Below, one piece after another: positions 22,501 to 33,499 of a stretch of DNA of 64,000 nt (positions are counted from its first letter, which is position 1; every line of letters begins with the position of its first letter). The notes beneath the pieces are model-generated. The model searched no databases and had not been told where the DNA came from. It saw only the letters and a list, made by a program, of their open reading frames with translations. The position numbers and the translations under genes are program-made. This DNA comes from Megaustenia siamemsis (taxonomy: Eukaryota; Mollusca; Gastropoda; Stylommatophora; Ariophantidae), in contig JAVIAB010000051.1 of the NCBI GenBank assembly GCA_032433765.1, forward strand, positions 152,719,421 to 152,783,420, read 5' to 3'.

Positions 22501-23195
22501 GAAGTGATATCGATATAATAATAATAAATGGAGAGAATGTAGTGGTAGACGTAAAGCCACAAGTTGATGCGGACAGGGTACACTTTGACTCATTGATGTA
22601 GCGGGTTGTAATGACTTTCTTGATATGCCCGGCTCTTACTGAAGAAGTTGGAGTTCGACTATCCCAGGCTATGCTGTGAAACTACCAGTCCAGCTCAGAA
22701 GTACTGCAACCCTAGGTCTTCTATATCAGAAAGAGTCAAAATTATAGAGAAGACGACGATCCTAGCTTCTTCTAGCCAGTCTGTTTTGATGCAGACTGTT
22801 ACCAGGGGAGACCACGAGGAGGTAGAACTGCTAGGTCTTGCTCTATTGCGACCGCAAGTTGCAAACGCTTATGCTCACCTATCATGAGAATGAAAGGGCA
22901 CATATGACACTGCATCAAAGGCATCCATGGTAGGGAGCCTGAATAAGCATATGGAGGTGTAGGTGGAACGCCCACTGATGAATGCAACTACAGATGATGA
23001 GTCTATCGCCCTTCTCTCCCCCCGCCATTCCCGGGCCGCGAGAATTTACAATTGACCGAGGAACAAGTGAGAGAAAATAAGTGAGAAGTTACAAGCGTGC
23101 ACAAAGGCAACACGAGTCATCAAAACGTTATACTTTCACTGTCTGGTAAATACATATGTACACCTAGAGCTTTGTCCACAGTGCAGTAGGATTTA
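22501..23195. other. unannotated stretch
   Basis: No gene or repeat family recognised. Confidence 0.4.
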
Positions 23196-23199
23196 CGAC

Positions 23200-24125
23200 T
23201 TGATGATGATGATGATCATCGAATGGATACAAGGAGACCATTTGGAGGACCTGGACTTTGCTGATGACATAGTTCTCATCAGCAATCAGATAAAAACGAT
23301 GCAGGAAAACACAAATGAACTATCATCAATAGCCAGCAAAATTGGGCTTGAGGTCAATCATGAAAAGACTAAAGTCATGAAAGTTTAATTCCAACAAGTG
23401 ACAAAATATACATGGAAAACAAACCAGTAGAAGAGATCGATCACTTCATCTATCTTGGAAGTCACATGATCGAGAAGGGGATACGAGCAAAGAAATTAGA
23501 ATCAGACTGGCTAAAGCAGCAATGTCTTTCAGAAGCCTTGAAAAGTTGTGGAAATCAAAACTCATTAGCACAAACACAAACTTAGGCTATTCAAATCAAA
23601 TGTACTATCAACCCTTACGTATGCGCGTGAAAGCTGGAAAACAACAAGAGATATAGAAACAAAGTTGAACGCATTCGAAATAAATGTCTAAGGAAAATAC
23701 TTGGTATAGAATGGAACGAATTCAAAACAAACGAGGAAATTAGAGAAATCGCCAATCAACCACTAATATCTTCAGTAATAAAGAAAAGACGATGGTCATA
23801 CGTTGGACATGTGATGAGAAGAGATAATAATCGAATAGCAAGCAAGCCCTCATATGGGAAACAACAGGTAAAAGAAAAAGAGGAAGACCCAGGGAGACAC
23901 TGAGAAGAACATTGATGAGAGAGGCAAGAGCAGCAGGAATCGGCTCCCTCAATGAGATAGAACTGCTTGCACAGAACAGAGACAGATGGCGAGATTTGAT
24001 AAAATATCTTTAAAAGAAAACTGCTAGAACAAAATTCATATAGGAGAAGGTGTATCTTGGTCTACGCCCTATGGGCCGGTTACGGCTCGAAAGGTCAATA
24101 GATAGATAGATAGATGATGATGATG
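23200..24125 (+). mobile_element. LINE 3' fragment, family 3, frame-broken
   Basis: It encodes the palm motif LDFADDIVLISNQIKTMQ (Asp pair at about 23252-23257), then GLEVNHEKTKVM. The downstream C-terminal blocks are ILGIEWNEFKTNEEI, KKRRWSYVGHVMRRD and REARAAGIGSLNE. Several stops and frame changes break it. Near the end CTACGCCCTATGGGCCGG is followed by GATA and GATGAT tails. The 5' part of the element is missing. Confidence 0.8.
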
Positions 24126-24188
24126 ACATCGTACCTCACTGAGTTCCCACCAATCTGCTGGTAGATTGACAGTCTGTCCAACACGTTA

Positions 24189-24463
24189 GACAAAATGGTC
24201 CAACCACTTTGTGACAGCCCAGCTTAGTATCTGAATGAAAATATCCACCTCACTGATCAGATGCCAGGCACGAATCAACATCCAGATGAGTCCGCTCTAA
24301 ATCTAAAGAGGTTTGTGTTTCATATAGAATCGTCAGAGTTCGAAACACGTCCTCCAGTGGGCTCATCTGGATGTTGATACGTGCCTGGCATCTGATCAGT
24401 GAGGTGGATATTTTCATTCAGATACTAATCTGGGCTGTCACAAAGTGGTTGCACCATTTTGTC
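24189..24463. repeat. inverted repeat, about 105-bp arms, about 65-bp loop
   Basis: The left arm 24189-24293 and right arm 24359-24463 are near-perfect reverse complements (TGGATGTTGATACGTGCCTG versus CAGGCACGAATCAACATCCA). A solo copy of the loop plus right arm lies at 25536-25678. A foldback or MITE-like unit is possible; no transposase or clear target duplication seen. Confidence 0.8.
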
Positions 24464-24814
24464 TCATCTGTTATCAAGCTGTTATAAATTACTTGCATTG
24501 ATTCTCCCTTCTTCTATCAAATGTACGCGACCTTTAATGCCATGAAGCGGACTTTTACCGCTGATTAAAACTGATTTCTATTTAGAATTTGTTTTATTAT
24601 CATCCCAGTATATGATGATCTATATAGTTTGACCTCTCACACTTTGTCTTCTTTCACTTCATCACAATAGCCTGGAGTTTAAAGTATTACAATTCACAGT
24701 TTCGTACCTAATTACTAAATGCAAATTGCATTTATATACCAGGCTGTTTGCATTATAGGCTGTTTGTGCGAGAGGCTGTTTGTTATCTGAGATTATATTT
24801 GTTTTAGAGGCTGT
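24464..24814. other. unannotated stretch
   Basis: No gene or repeat recognised. Confidence 0.35.
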
Positions 24815-25165
24815 TTGTCTCCCCGCTCATTTATCTGCCTATCTGTTTAACAGTCTTTCTGTCTCTCTCACCATCTCTCCTCCCATGTTATCACATCAGC
24901 CTAGAGTACAAGTATTACAACTCACAGTTTCACAAACAATTGCCACACAAATAGATCACTTGTGCCCTGTGGCTGTAACAACTTCCATTATGCACCGAGA
25001 AGCACGCTCTCATTAGCCACCCTCTATCTGTCTGGACCGAACTCACATTTTGTGTGGCCTCCAGATATGTCCAACTGTATGTACCACCAATTCCCAATTA
25101 CTCACTCTCCCTGTGACGTAAACGCTTTCTTGCAACATCCATCAGCTCCCCTTTTACGCTTCTAC
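24815..25165 (+). repeat. dispersed repeat, plus copy
   Basis: Opposite-orientation partner of 10190-10545, with only scattered substitutions. Confidence 0.75.
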
Positions 25166-25535
25166 CAGCAAACATTCTCTACAATAAATACTTTTCATTT
25201 CCTGGTTATCCCATCTTCTATTTCTTCTTTTCTTCTTCAGTATTTTCAACTTATATCTCAGCATAATGAATATTTTTTTATTGAAATTCATAATTCTCTT
25301 CCAAAACTGTCATGATTTTTGGTTACGTTAAATTCTAACATTTCTTTGCATTGAACTATGCACATACTTCTTACTTTTGTGCTTTTATTTACCCCACTCC
25401 CCCAATGATATTTTAAGATAGTGATGGTAAACGGAAGAAAATATACTTATAGACTCACTGCGCTAGTTTCCTGTAATGTCAGGAAACAATAAGTGTTGAA
25501 TTAATGAAACTGTCATTTAAGAACTGATTAGTCAA
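25166..25535. other. unannotated stretch
   Basis: AT-rich, no gene seen. Confidence 0.35.
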
Positions 25536-25678
25536 GTCTAAAGAGGTTTGTTTTTCCTATAGAACGTCAGAGTTCGAAACACGTCCTCCAGTTGACTCAT
25601 CTGGATGTTGATTCGTGCCTGACATCTGATCAGTGAGGTGTATATTTTCATTCGGATACTAAGCTGGGCTGTTCTAAT
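25536..25678 (+). repeat. solo right half of the 24.2-kb inverted repeat
   Basis: It matches 24303-24440: TCTAAAGAGGTTTGT, GTCAGAGTTCGAAACACGTC and CATCTGGATGTTGATTCGTG. It ends directly at the start of the 27-bp array. Confidence 0.75.
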
Positions 25679-25682
25679 AATG

Positions 25683-26780
25683 TGCCCACGCTCCAAGTGC
25701 AGGTTTTACACCCCACTCTTCAAGTGAAGGTTTTACACTCCACTCTCCAAGTGAAGGCTTTACACTCCACTCTCCAAGTGAAGGTTTTACACTCCACTCT
25801 CCAAGTCAAAGTTTTACACTCCACTCTCCAAGTGAAGGTTTTACACTCCACTCTCCAAGTGAAGGTTTTACACCCCACTCTTCAAGTGAAGGTTTTACAC
25901 TCCACTCTCCAAGTGAAGGCTTTACACTCCACTCTCCAAGTGAAGGTTTTACACTCCACTCTCCAAGTCAAAGTTTTACACCCCACTCTCCAAGTGAAGG
26001 TTTTACACCCCACTCTCCAAGTGAAGGTTTTACACTCCACTCTCTAGGTGAATACTTTAAATTCCACTATCCAGGTGAAGTCTCTACATTCCACACTCCA
26101 GGTGAAGTTTCAACACTCCACTCTCCAAATGAAGGTTCTACACTCCACTCTCTAGGTGAATACTTTAAATTCCACTATCCAGCTGAAGTCTCTACATTCC
26201 ACACTCCAGGTGAAGTCTCTACATTCCACACTCCAGATGAAGTCTCTACACCCCACTCTCTAAGTGAAGGTTTTACACTCCACTCTCTAAATGAATGCTT
26301 TACATTCCACTCTCTAAATGAATGCTCTACACTCCACTCTCTAAATGAATATTTTACACTCCACTCTCCAAGTGAAGGTTTTACACTCCACTCTCTAAAT
26401 GAATGCTTTACACTCCACTCTCTAGATGAAGTCTCTACATTCCACACTCCAGGTGAAGTCTGTACACTCCACTCTCCTGGTGAAGTCTCTACACTCCACT
26501 CTCTAGGTAAGGGCTCTACACTCCACTCTCTAGGTAAGGGCTCTACACTCCACTCTCTAGGTAAGGGCTCTACACTCCACTCTCTAGGTAAGGGCTCTAC
26601 ACTCCACTCTCCAGCTGAAATATTTACACTCCACTTTCCTGGTGAAGTCTCTACACTCCACTCTCTAGTTAAAGTCTCTACACTCCACTCTCTAGGTGAA
26701 TGCTCTACACTCCACTCTCCAGATGAAGGCTCTACATTCCACTCCAAAGTGAAAGATGTACACGCCACTCCTAATGTGAA
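25683..26780 (+). repeat. 27-bp minisatellite, about 41 copies
   Basis: The unit is recognised by GAAGGTTTTACACTCCACTC. The left third is homogeneous (CCAAGTGAAGG type). The rest has subtypes (TCTAGGTAAGGGC x4, TCTAAATGAATGC, CCAGGTGAAGTC) laid out in blocks. The unit is nine codons, so both strands remain open. Confidence 0.95.
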
Positions 26781-27444
26781 AGTTGATCACAGAAATATAC
26801 TTCACTTTTTTCGCTCTTGTTTTACAACTTGCCTTTGAATTTCTCTTTCCTAATTTCCTTCCCGTTTAACTGAAGGGTGTGAGGGGTGTGAACTATGACC
26901 TTAACTTTGTTACTGTACTCCTGGTCTCCAACATACAATGTACGTTGTAATCAGATTTATGAAAGCTGCATTGAAACTGGTGATATAAAATTAGTAAAAT
27001 CAATTACAAATTTTTTCAACATCTCCACGTTTCAAACACAGCATTTTACAACCACTACATTGCAGTAAGAAACACTAAGCAAAATTTAAAGTGGCAGCAA
27101 TATGGTTTCATTATTCTCGGGATAAAATGAGATCAGTGCATGAGAAAAAGAATTATGTCAGACGTATTTCTTACTTTGAGCGCAGCTTTAATCGCTGATT
27201 TTGTCAAATTGAGTTATGTTTTAAGGCAGCTTTTAATATTTTCGTTCAGCTAAATCTTTCTTTTAAGCCGCTCTCAGTCCGTTATTTTCGTACTAAACGC
27301 CATCTTGTCACGTGTGCAGTTGCCCTTGTAGCGTAGAGGGAAACACTCACAAAATATAAAGCATTCAACTGGTTTTTTTTAAAATCTTTAGCAAGCAATT
27401 ACAAAATGATAAAATACCATTTGACAAAGATATAAGACGAAAAC
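26781..27444. other. unannotated stretch
   Basis: No gene or repeat recognised. Confidence 0.4.
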
Positions 27445-27446
27445 AA

Positions 27447-27695
27447 TGAAGCTGGATAGGACACACTACGGATCCAACTGAGAGTATTAGAAGACAAATC
27501 CGTTGTTGGAATCAAAAGGGACAGAGACAAAGGGGAAGATCAAAATATACTTGGAGAAGAGAGGTGGAAGCAGGGATGAAGGGGACGAGAAGACATGGAA
27601 TGATCTTAAGAAAATGGCAGGCAACAGAACGGCTTAGGCAGCGTTTGTTGAAGACATCTTCCACAGTGCGTTGAAAGGGGGAAGAAGTAGAATAT
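27447..27695 (+). mobile_element. 5'-truncated 3' end of the RTE-like LINE
   Basis: It matches the 3' end of the element at 12815-15259, from GGACACACTACGGA through GAGTATTAGAAGACA and CTTGGAGAAGA to GGAATGATCTTAAGAAAATG. It encodes a decayed C-terminal tail only. Confidence 0.8.
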
Positions 27696-27699
27696 TATG

Positions 27700-27965
27700 A
27701 GGGGAAGATTTGAAAGTGAACTTGTGCTATAAGTGGAGATATGAAAGTGAACTTGTGCTAGAAGTGGAGATATGAAAGTGAACTTGTGCTATAAGTGGAA
27801 ATATGAAAGTGAACTTGTGCTATAAGTGGAGATATGAAAGTGAACTTGTGCTATAAGTGGAGATATGAAAGTGAACTTGTGCTATAAGTGGAGATATGAA
27901 AGTGAACTTGTGCTATAAGTGGAGATATGAAAGTGAACTTGTGCTATAAGTGGAGATATGAAAAT
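27700..27965 (+). repeat. 31-bp minisatellite, about 8.5 copies
   Basis: The unit contains GATATGAAAGTGAACTTGTG followed by CTATAAGTGGA. Copies are nearly identical. It begins at the 3' end of a LINE fragment. Confidence 0.95.
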
Positions 27966-28440
27966 TAGAAATGATCTGCAATAATTGAACGTCTGTCAAC
28001 GTGATCAATAGACGAGCGATAACTTAAAACTGAAGGGTACGGGTCAGTAGCTTAAACGAAAAAAGGGGATAGGTGGTAAATATGATAACGCAAGACACGC
28101 GGAAACTTTCTTAAAAGAGCACAGAGAGAGAATGTGTGTGCGTGTGTGTGTGTTTTTTTTAAAGGTTATTTTAAGTAAAACGAATATGTGTCGCGTGCAG
28201 AGAGTTAGGGTCACATGAGCAAGACATTGATACCTGAAAGTGTGTCAGGTTGATCAGACTGTTCTATAATGGCAAACAGACAACGATCACTAAAGAAGTA
28301 TTTTAAATATCTTGACTTAGATATAGCTACTCCATGCCATGTTGATATTTTCTCCTTAAGCGTCTCACATTTTTCTCTACCTTTCAACCATAACACTCAC
28401 GTTTCAGTCAAAACTGAATAACCGAACACTGCACACAATA
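27966..28440. other. unannotated stretch
   Basis: A short (GT)n near 28135-28152, otherwise nothing recognised. Confidence 0.4.
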
Positions 28441-28768
28441 CTTTTTTTTTGCGTTCGCCAGCTTTCACCTCTGACGAAGTTCCTTAGAGACAAGAAACTG
28501 AATTTTGCGTGTTAATGCGTTTTTCCCTGGCAGCTGTGTGCACAGGGGTTCCTTGTCGCACAGGCAGATAACTCCGTCTTCGGAGGTACTCATGTTTTTT
28601 TTCCGTCGTTGAGTAATCGACGTTTCAGTCCGGGTATAGCTGATGAGACCTGGGGTGGTTGCCGCAGAGAGAAATAACAAATGAAAATTACAACCGGTGT
28701 AACCGAGATTTGAACTCAGAACCTCTCTGTCTTGAGGTCTTGCCTTGACAAACCAGCCTCCCGACACA
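28441..28768 (-). mobile_element. tRNA-derived SINE, family D (putative)
   Basis: On the minus strand it starts TGTCGGGAGGCTGGTTTGTC (A-box region), with GTTCTGAGTTCAAATCTCGG as B-box region. A body of about 250 bp contains CCGGACTGAAACGTCGATTA, and it ends in an A-rich tail (poly-T at 28441-28450 on plus). Only one copy is in the window. Confidence 0.65.
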
Positions 28769-28962
28769 CAATATAAGAAATTCTACAACTATCATTAATG
28801 TCTATCTTATAATTAGAAGATGGACGAACTGTTGACTTCTATTTATTTTATGATTGGATATAACAGAAGGCGTTAATTAATTCCTAATCATTTCTGTGTT
28901 ACATTCTCAACTTGCCTCTGTCTGCTTGTATGCCATTTTTTGGTTCAATTTCCAATCATTAT

Positions 28963-29013
28963 GGGTGATCGATATTTTTGGGTGATCGATATTTTTGGGT
29001 GATCGATATTTTT
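28963..29013 (+). repeat. 17-bp triplet repeat
   Basis: GGGTGATCGATATTTTT is repeated three times, then breaks down. Confidence 0.9.
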
Positions 29014-29089
29014 GGGCAATAGTACTTTTCCTACAGTGAACAGTCAAATAATTGCAGTGCTGCGATAAAGATGGTAGAAGGACCAAGTA

Positions 29090-29275
29090 GTGAGGTGTAA
29101 CTTACACTCCTACAAGGTACGGTGACAGCTTTACGAACAAGGAACACAACAAAATACTGACGTTTCGGCATACATGCAGCCTTCCTCAGAAAACGAGAAC
29201 AACACAAACGAACAACGAAATAAAGATAAACTCTACTACATAAAGGATGAGAGGGATAGTTAATCATATTACTTT
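29090..29275 (-). repeat. dispersed GCCGAAACGTC element, copy 3
   Basis: On the minus strand it has CTGAGGAAGGCTGCATGTAT and GCCGAAACGTCAGTATTTTG, then CGTAAAGCTGTCACCGTACC. It aligns with the other three copies only over the core and the CGTAAAGCTGT block. Confidence 0.5.
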
Positions 29276-29703
29276 TCCTATAGTCTATATCACGTTAAAG
29301 TATATTTTAATTACATCTATAGTCAACCAAAAAGCCACAGTTACTGTTCCATATGTTTTTGTATTTTAAAAAGTTTCAAAATTCCCGGACCCTTACGCGA
29401 GGTTTTTCAAAATCTTGATTGCTCCAATAATAGCCAATCCACTTGATGACTCCAAATGGAAATGTTATATGTACAACTTTTGCGAGTCGTTATCTTGTCA
29501 TTAGTGACTATTTGGTATTCACAAATTGTAACGGCTTAACTGCTAATACAAAGTTACATCATTAAACATCAAACGCTAGAACTAAATGTAATGATGTTAT
29601 GAACAAATGTTCATTATAAATGCATAATTAAAGCATTAAAGTAAATAGTTTAAAACGATTTAACAATTTACACATGGAGTTGAGATTTACGAAACAGGAT
29701 GAC
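29276..29703. other. unannotated left flank of the Tc1/mariner copy 1
   Basis: No gene or repeat recognised. Confidence 0.4.
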
Positions 29704-29724
29704 TATTGGTCGTTTCAAATCTAA

Positions 29725-30036
29725 ATGTTCACGATTAACTTGAAATATCTCCTCTTTCCCTGCACTTACAAACTTGATTTTTTGCATCTGGCCTTGTTTT
29801 TCCAAGGTCCCACCGATTTCACAAAATTTAATGATGTAGGAAGTATGCTTCATCATGAAGCAGCACTTTCCTTTGATCTCAGTGAATTTACGGATCTTTT
29901 TGCTCCTGGAGAAAATAATTTACCGTACATTAATGGAAATCAGCTTCTCGGCATAGGCGTCTCTACACAACTTGAAAGTTGGAGGCGTTTATCAACTGTT
30001 TACTTTCTATTGTTTACTTTCTTTAAAATACTATGA
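29725..30036 (+). other. small open frame inside transposon copy 1, function unknown
   Basis: A 103-codon frame opposed to the transposase, with no recognised domain. It has a hydrophobic N-terminus and C-terminus. It is also open in copy 2 with minimal change, but the copies are too alike for that to show selection. It may be chance or an exon fragment. Confidence 0.2.
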
Positions 30037-30455
30037 GAATGTCAATGTTATAGCCTTTACAGACGGTCTAAAACAAATCAGCGTATAAACAGTTCCATTA
30101 ATGAAAACTATTTAAACAATATACAACAAAGAATACATTTTAAAAAAAATTAATTATCCGTTGCGAGCGATAACGAGCATGACATATCAAGCAAAGTTAT
30201 TGTTTATGGGTACGCATGTGACTAAAGAGTCCGATGTAAGCACGGGATCCTCTTCACTGTAAAGAGCTACATTGTTCGTTTTATGTCTTTCCATGTGACT
30301 TTCATTATTTTACGTAAACAAGACATATGAAAGTGATTTAGTTTCTTTGCATGCCTGCAGTACACATATCAAGAATCTTTACATTTTCAAAACGTTATCA
30401 ACTTTAGCTAAAGATTGATCATGCGGACATATAAAAACGTCCATTATTATTTCAT

Positions 30456-31733
30456 TTATTCTGAATCAGAGGAGTCTAACATATTGATTACTAATCTGGG
30501 CTGAACGAACGATAGTCCATCTTTTTTCCAATAGTCATTTTCTTCTTTTAAGACATGATCTTCACATTTGCACCAAAAATCTTTGTCAATCTGTGATAGA
30601 GCAGCATATGTCAGTCCTTTTATATCGCATAGTTTAAAACTTGTATTCTCAGCTGCCACCTGCCCTTTAATTTTTGCCCAAACGAGTTCAATTGGGTTTA
30701 ATTGTGGATGATAAGGGGGCAGTCTCAAGCACGTATGACCATGCTGTTGAATGATTTTGTCTATTTGGAATACTTTGGTCTTTTGCGATTTCTTAACAAG
30801 TGACAGTAATTCAGGTTTCAAAAATCCCTCGTTAAACGGAATTCCTTCCTTTCTTAGCCAAATGTTTATAACATCTTTTGTACTGGTAGATGTAGGAATT
30901 TTGTCTTCTTCTGCCACAGCGTTGTGGTACGACGCGTTGTCCATTACCAGACAGGATGGTCTGTCTAGAATTGGAAGAAGAGTATTTTCAATCCACTCTC
31001 TAAATATATGGCCATTCATCTCGGTGTGATAGTCCCTGTTGTCAGTATAATTAGAGGTGAATATAAGTTCTGCATTTTTCACCAACCCTTCTTTTCGGCT
31101 GCCTGCATGTGCCATTATAATACGCTGTCCTTTTCCAGTGGGTACACATCTTTTAATACTTCCATCTGATAACTGCCATTCCTTGGCACTTGTGTGGTGA
31201 GAATTTATCCAAGATTCATCTAGAAATACAATATCATAACCTTGGTTACGCATTTCCCGTACTTCACGTAAATATTTACTCCTCATAGAAACTAAGTGCG
31301 GCTTCTCGCAGATGACATTTCTACCACTATCGTACTTTCTAAACGTAAAACCGATGCTTCTAACAGTTCTCCATAATGTTGTTTTCGACACAACAATGTC
31401 ATTTTCTGCTCTCAGTCGAATTTTCAGTTTTCTTAAAGTCACAGTTTCTTTGGAATCGAACATTTTACAAATTGCTCTTCTAATCACTTCCTTGTCAAAA
31501 CTATCTACTACTTTCTTTCTTCCTAGCGTCCTAGTCTTGATTGAACTGGACACTCCGTTAGCTTTAAGCACTTGTTTGAAAAAGCGTTTGCTTATACCCA
31601 ATGCGTGAATAGTTCTCTTTTCTGGCTTTGAGATGCTTCGATACAGTTTTCCACGCTTAGCTTCTATGCAAAAATATTTATACACCTTTATTGCCACTGA
31701 TTGCAATGTAAGGAACTTTACTTTTATACCCAT
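30456..31733 (-). CDS. Tc1/mariner (IS630)-superfamily DDE transposase, intact
   Basis: A 425-codon uninterrupted frame. A transposase of this superfamily binds the terminal repeats and cuts and joins the element at TA sites, acting in the nucleus. Residues 1-150 form a helical, basic DNA-binding region (HTH-type expected). The RNase H-like core has YDIVFLDESWIN with catalytic D172, CLVMDNASYHN with D265, and LPPYHPQLNPIELVWAKIKG with E349. Spacing between D265 and E349 is 83 residues, far longer than the 34-41 of classic Tc1/mariner. The extra segment around 283-318 (WLRKEGIPF...LKPELLSLVKK) looks like a helix-extension-helix (SAP/HeH-like) insert. An intact frame in a 99%-identical pair suggests recent activity. 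Start chosen as the first ATG before MGIKVKFL. Confidence 0.92.
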   Translation of the reverse strand: MGIKVKFLTLQSVAIKVYKYFCIEAKRGKLYRSISKPEKRTIHALGISKRFFKQVLKANGVSSSIKTRTLGRKKVVDSFDKEVIRRAICKMFDSKETVTLRKLKIRLRAENDIVVSKTTLWRTVRSIGFTFRKYDSGRNVICEKPHLVSMRSKYLREVREMRNQGYDIVFLDESWINSHHTSAKEWQLSDGSIKRCVPTGKGQRIIMAHAGSRKEGLVKNAELIFTSNYTDNRDYHTEMNGHIFREWIENTLLPILDRPSCLVMDNASYHNAVAEEDKIPTSTSTKDVINIWLRKEGIPFNEGFLKPELLSLVKKSQKTKVFQIDKIIQQHGHTCLRLPPYHPQLNPIELVWAKIKGQVAAENTSFKLCDIKGLTYAALSQIDKDFWCKCEDHVLKEENDYWKKDGLSFVQPRLVINMLDSSDSE

Positions 31734-32299
31734 TGACTAACAGATCACAAATTTAACGAAATTACCCAATAATTAGGATACGCCGTTGCACATAAGTCAC
31801 AACAAAACGACAGGAAATGGGATGCACCGGATATAAAATTATAACTATGACGCGTTTTATGTGTTTTTTAGTGCTTAAAACAGGGAAATTGGCACGCATT
31901 ACGTTCAAGATGACAAGTCCGTGGGTGCTCACTCATATGAAGCGGTAATTCCTCCAAATATATGGTTTGACCAAAATGCCTTAAATTTGTATACTTCAAA
32001 TAAAGAATATTTAAAACTATACGTTTGTTGGTGAGGAAATGAATGTACTTCTTGGGACCAAAAAATCACAAGACCATATGCAAAATTTCAGCATTATCAA
32101 TCAATTGGTTGCAGAGATATGGAATTTTAAATACCTTCAAAATATTTTGAAACGACCTATAGTCCAATATGTAAATGAGAAATTCAACAATTACAGAGCA
32201 ATTATTAAAGATGACATTTTACGATTAACCAAAACATGAATGTAATATTTACCATTTGATGAAAGTAAACATAAAAACCATGTAGGACATTAGCACACT

Positions 32300-32475
32300 C
32301 TGAAATTAGAAACAATAAAAGACAACGACTACAATGTTTCAGCTTGGCAAACAAGACAAGACTAAACGAATAACGAACGTTTCGACCAATATGTCTTCGA
32401 GCTGGATTAAAAACAATAAATACAAAACTCAAATCTTAAAAAAATAAAACGACGCCTAAACGGCAGGAATTGACA
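32300..32475 (-). repeat. dispersed GAAGAC/GTCGAAACGTTC element, copy 4
   Basis: On the minus strand it has CAGCTCGAAGACATATTGGT and CGAAACGTTCG, then CAAGCTGAAACATTGTAG. It is the most diverged of the four copies. It precedes the 25-bp array by about 300 bp. Confidence 0.45.
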
Positions 32476-32775
32476 ATGTAAACACACACAAAATGAGACG
32501 TCATATGGCAACAAAAGCAATAGACGAAACAAGAACTGTTCTAAAACCCTGCATAAAAAATACCCCTGAAACGTAGAAATAAAATGTAGAGAACGGAACA
32601 AGAAGTAAACATAAATAGAATAATGAAAAGAGTAATATATGTTCATGTTTCTGCAATCATGGCTAAACACTGTTTCATTATCCTTCCAGTTTCGTCTGTT
32701 GATACAATTAAAGTCTCGTTTTTTAAACACACGCAAGAACCCTAACAAAGATCCTAGATAGGCCATGTTCTCAGA
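32476..32775. other. unannotated spacer
   Basis: No gene recognised; similar opposed open frames are short. Confidence 0.35.
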
Positions 32776-32777
32776 CT

Positions 32778-33462
32778 GCCTTACACTAGACAGCCTCAGA
32801 CAGCCTCAGGTAGCCTCACACCAGACATCCTCAGACAGCCTCAGGTAGCTTCACACCAGACAGCCTCAGACAGTATCACACCAGACAGTCTCAGGTAGCC
32901 TCACACCAGACAGCTTCAGGTAGTCTCATATCAGACAGCCTCAGATAGCCTCGCATTAGACAGCCTCAGACAGCCTCTGACAGCCTCAGGTAGCCTCACA
33001 TCAGACAGCATAGACAGTCTCAGACAGGTTCACATCAGACAGCCTCAGATAGCCTCGCATTAGACAGCCTCAGACAGCCTCTGACAGCCTCATTTAGCCT
33101 CACATCAGATAGCCTCGTCTCAAACAGTCTTAGGCAGCCTCATATCAATCAGCTTCAGACAGCCTTAGATAGCTCCACATCAGACAGTCTCAGACAGCCT
33201 CACATCAGACAGTCTCAGACAGCTTCAGATAGCCTCATATCAGACAGTCACAGACAGCTCCAGATAGCCTCATATCAGACAGCCTCAGATGGCCTCACAT
33301 CAGACAGTCTCAGATAGCCTCATATCAGACAGCCTCAGATAGCCTCACATCAGACAGCCTCAGATAGCCTCAGATAGCCTCATATCAGACAGCCTCAGAT
33401 AGCCTCATATCAGACAGCCTCAGATAGCTTCCCATCAGACAGCCTCACACAGCTTCACTAAG
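32778..33462 (+). repeat. about 25-bp minisatellite, about 27 copies
   Basis: The unit is recognised by CAGACAGCCTCAGATAGCCT followed by CATAT/CACAT. Units vary in length and composition; the right half is more regular. Confidence 0.92.
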
Positions 33463-33499
33463 AATAGCAATTTGCCAAATAGCAGATGGCCAAAAAAAT

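Larger units (their letters stand above)
29706..32156 (-). mobile_element. Tc1/mariner-superfamily transposon, copy 1 (2.45 kb)
   Basis: It begins TTGGTCGTTTCAAA and ends in the reverse complement of GGTCGTTTCAAA; the final two bases of the right repeat are missing relative to copy 2. TA dinucleotides sit at 29704-29705 and 32157-32158, as expected for this superfamily's target. It is about 99% identical to 58114-60567 over its whole length. Internal content: a minus-strand transposase, about 420 bp to one end, and about 750 bp with a small plus-strand frame to the other. Confidence 0.93.

Noticed and set aside
30751..31608. Plus-strand frames opposite the transposase
   Set aside because: Antisense shadows; the minus strand carries the recognised catalytic domain.
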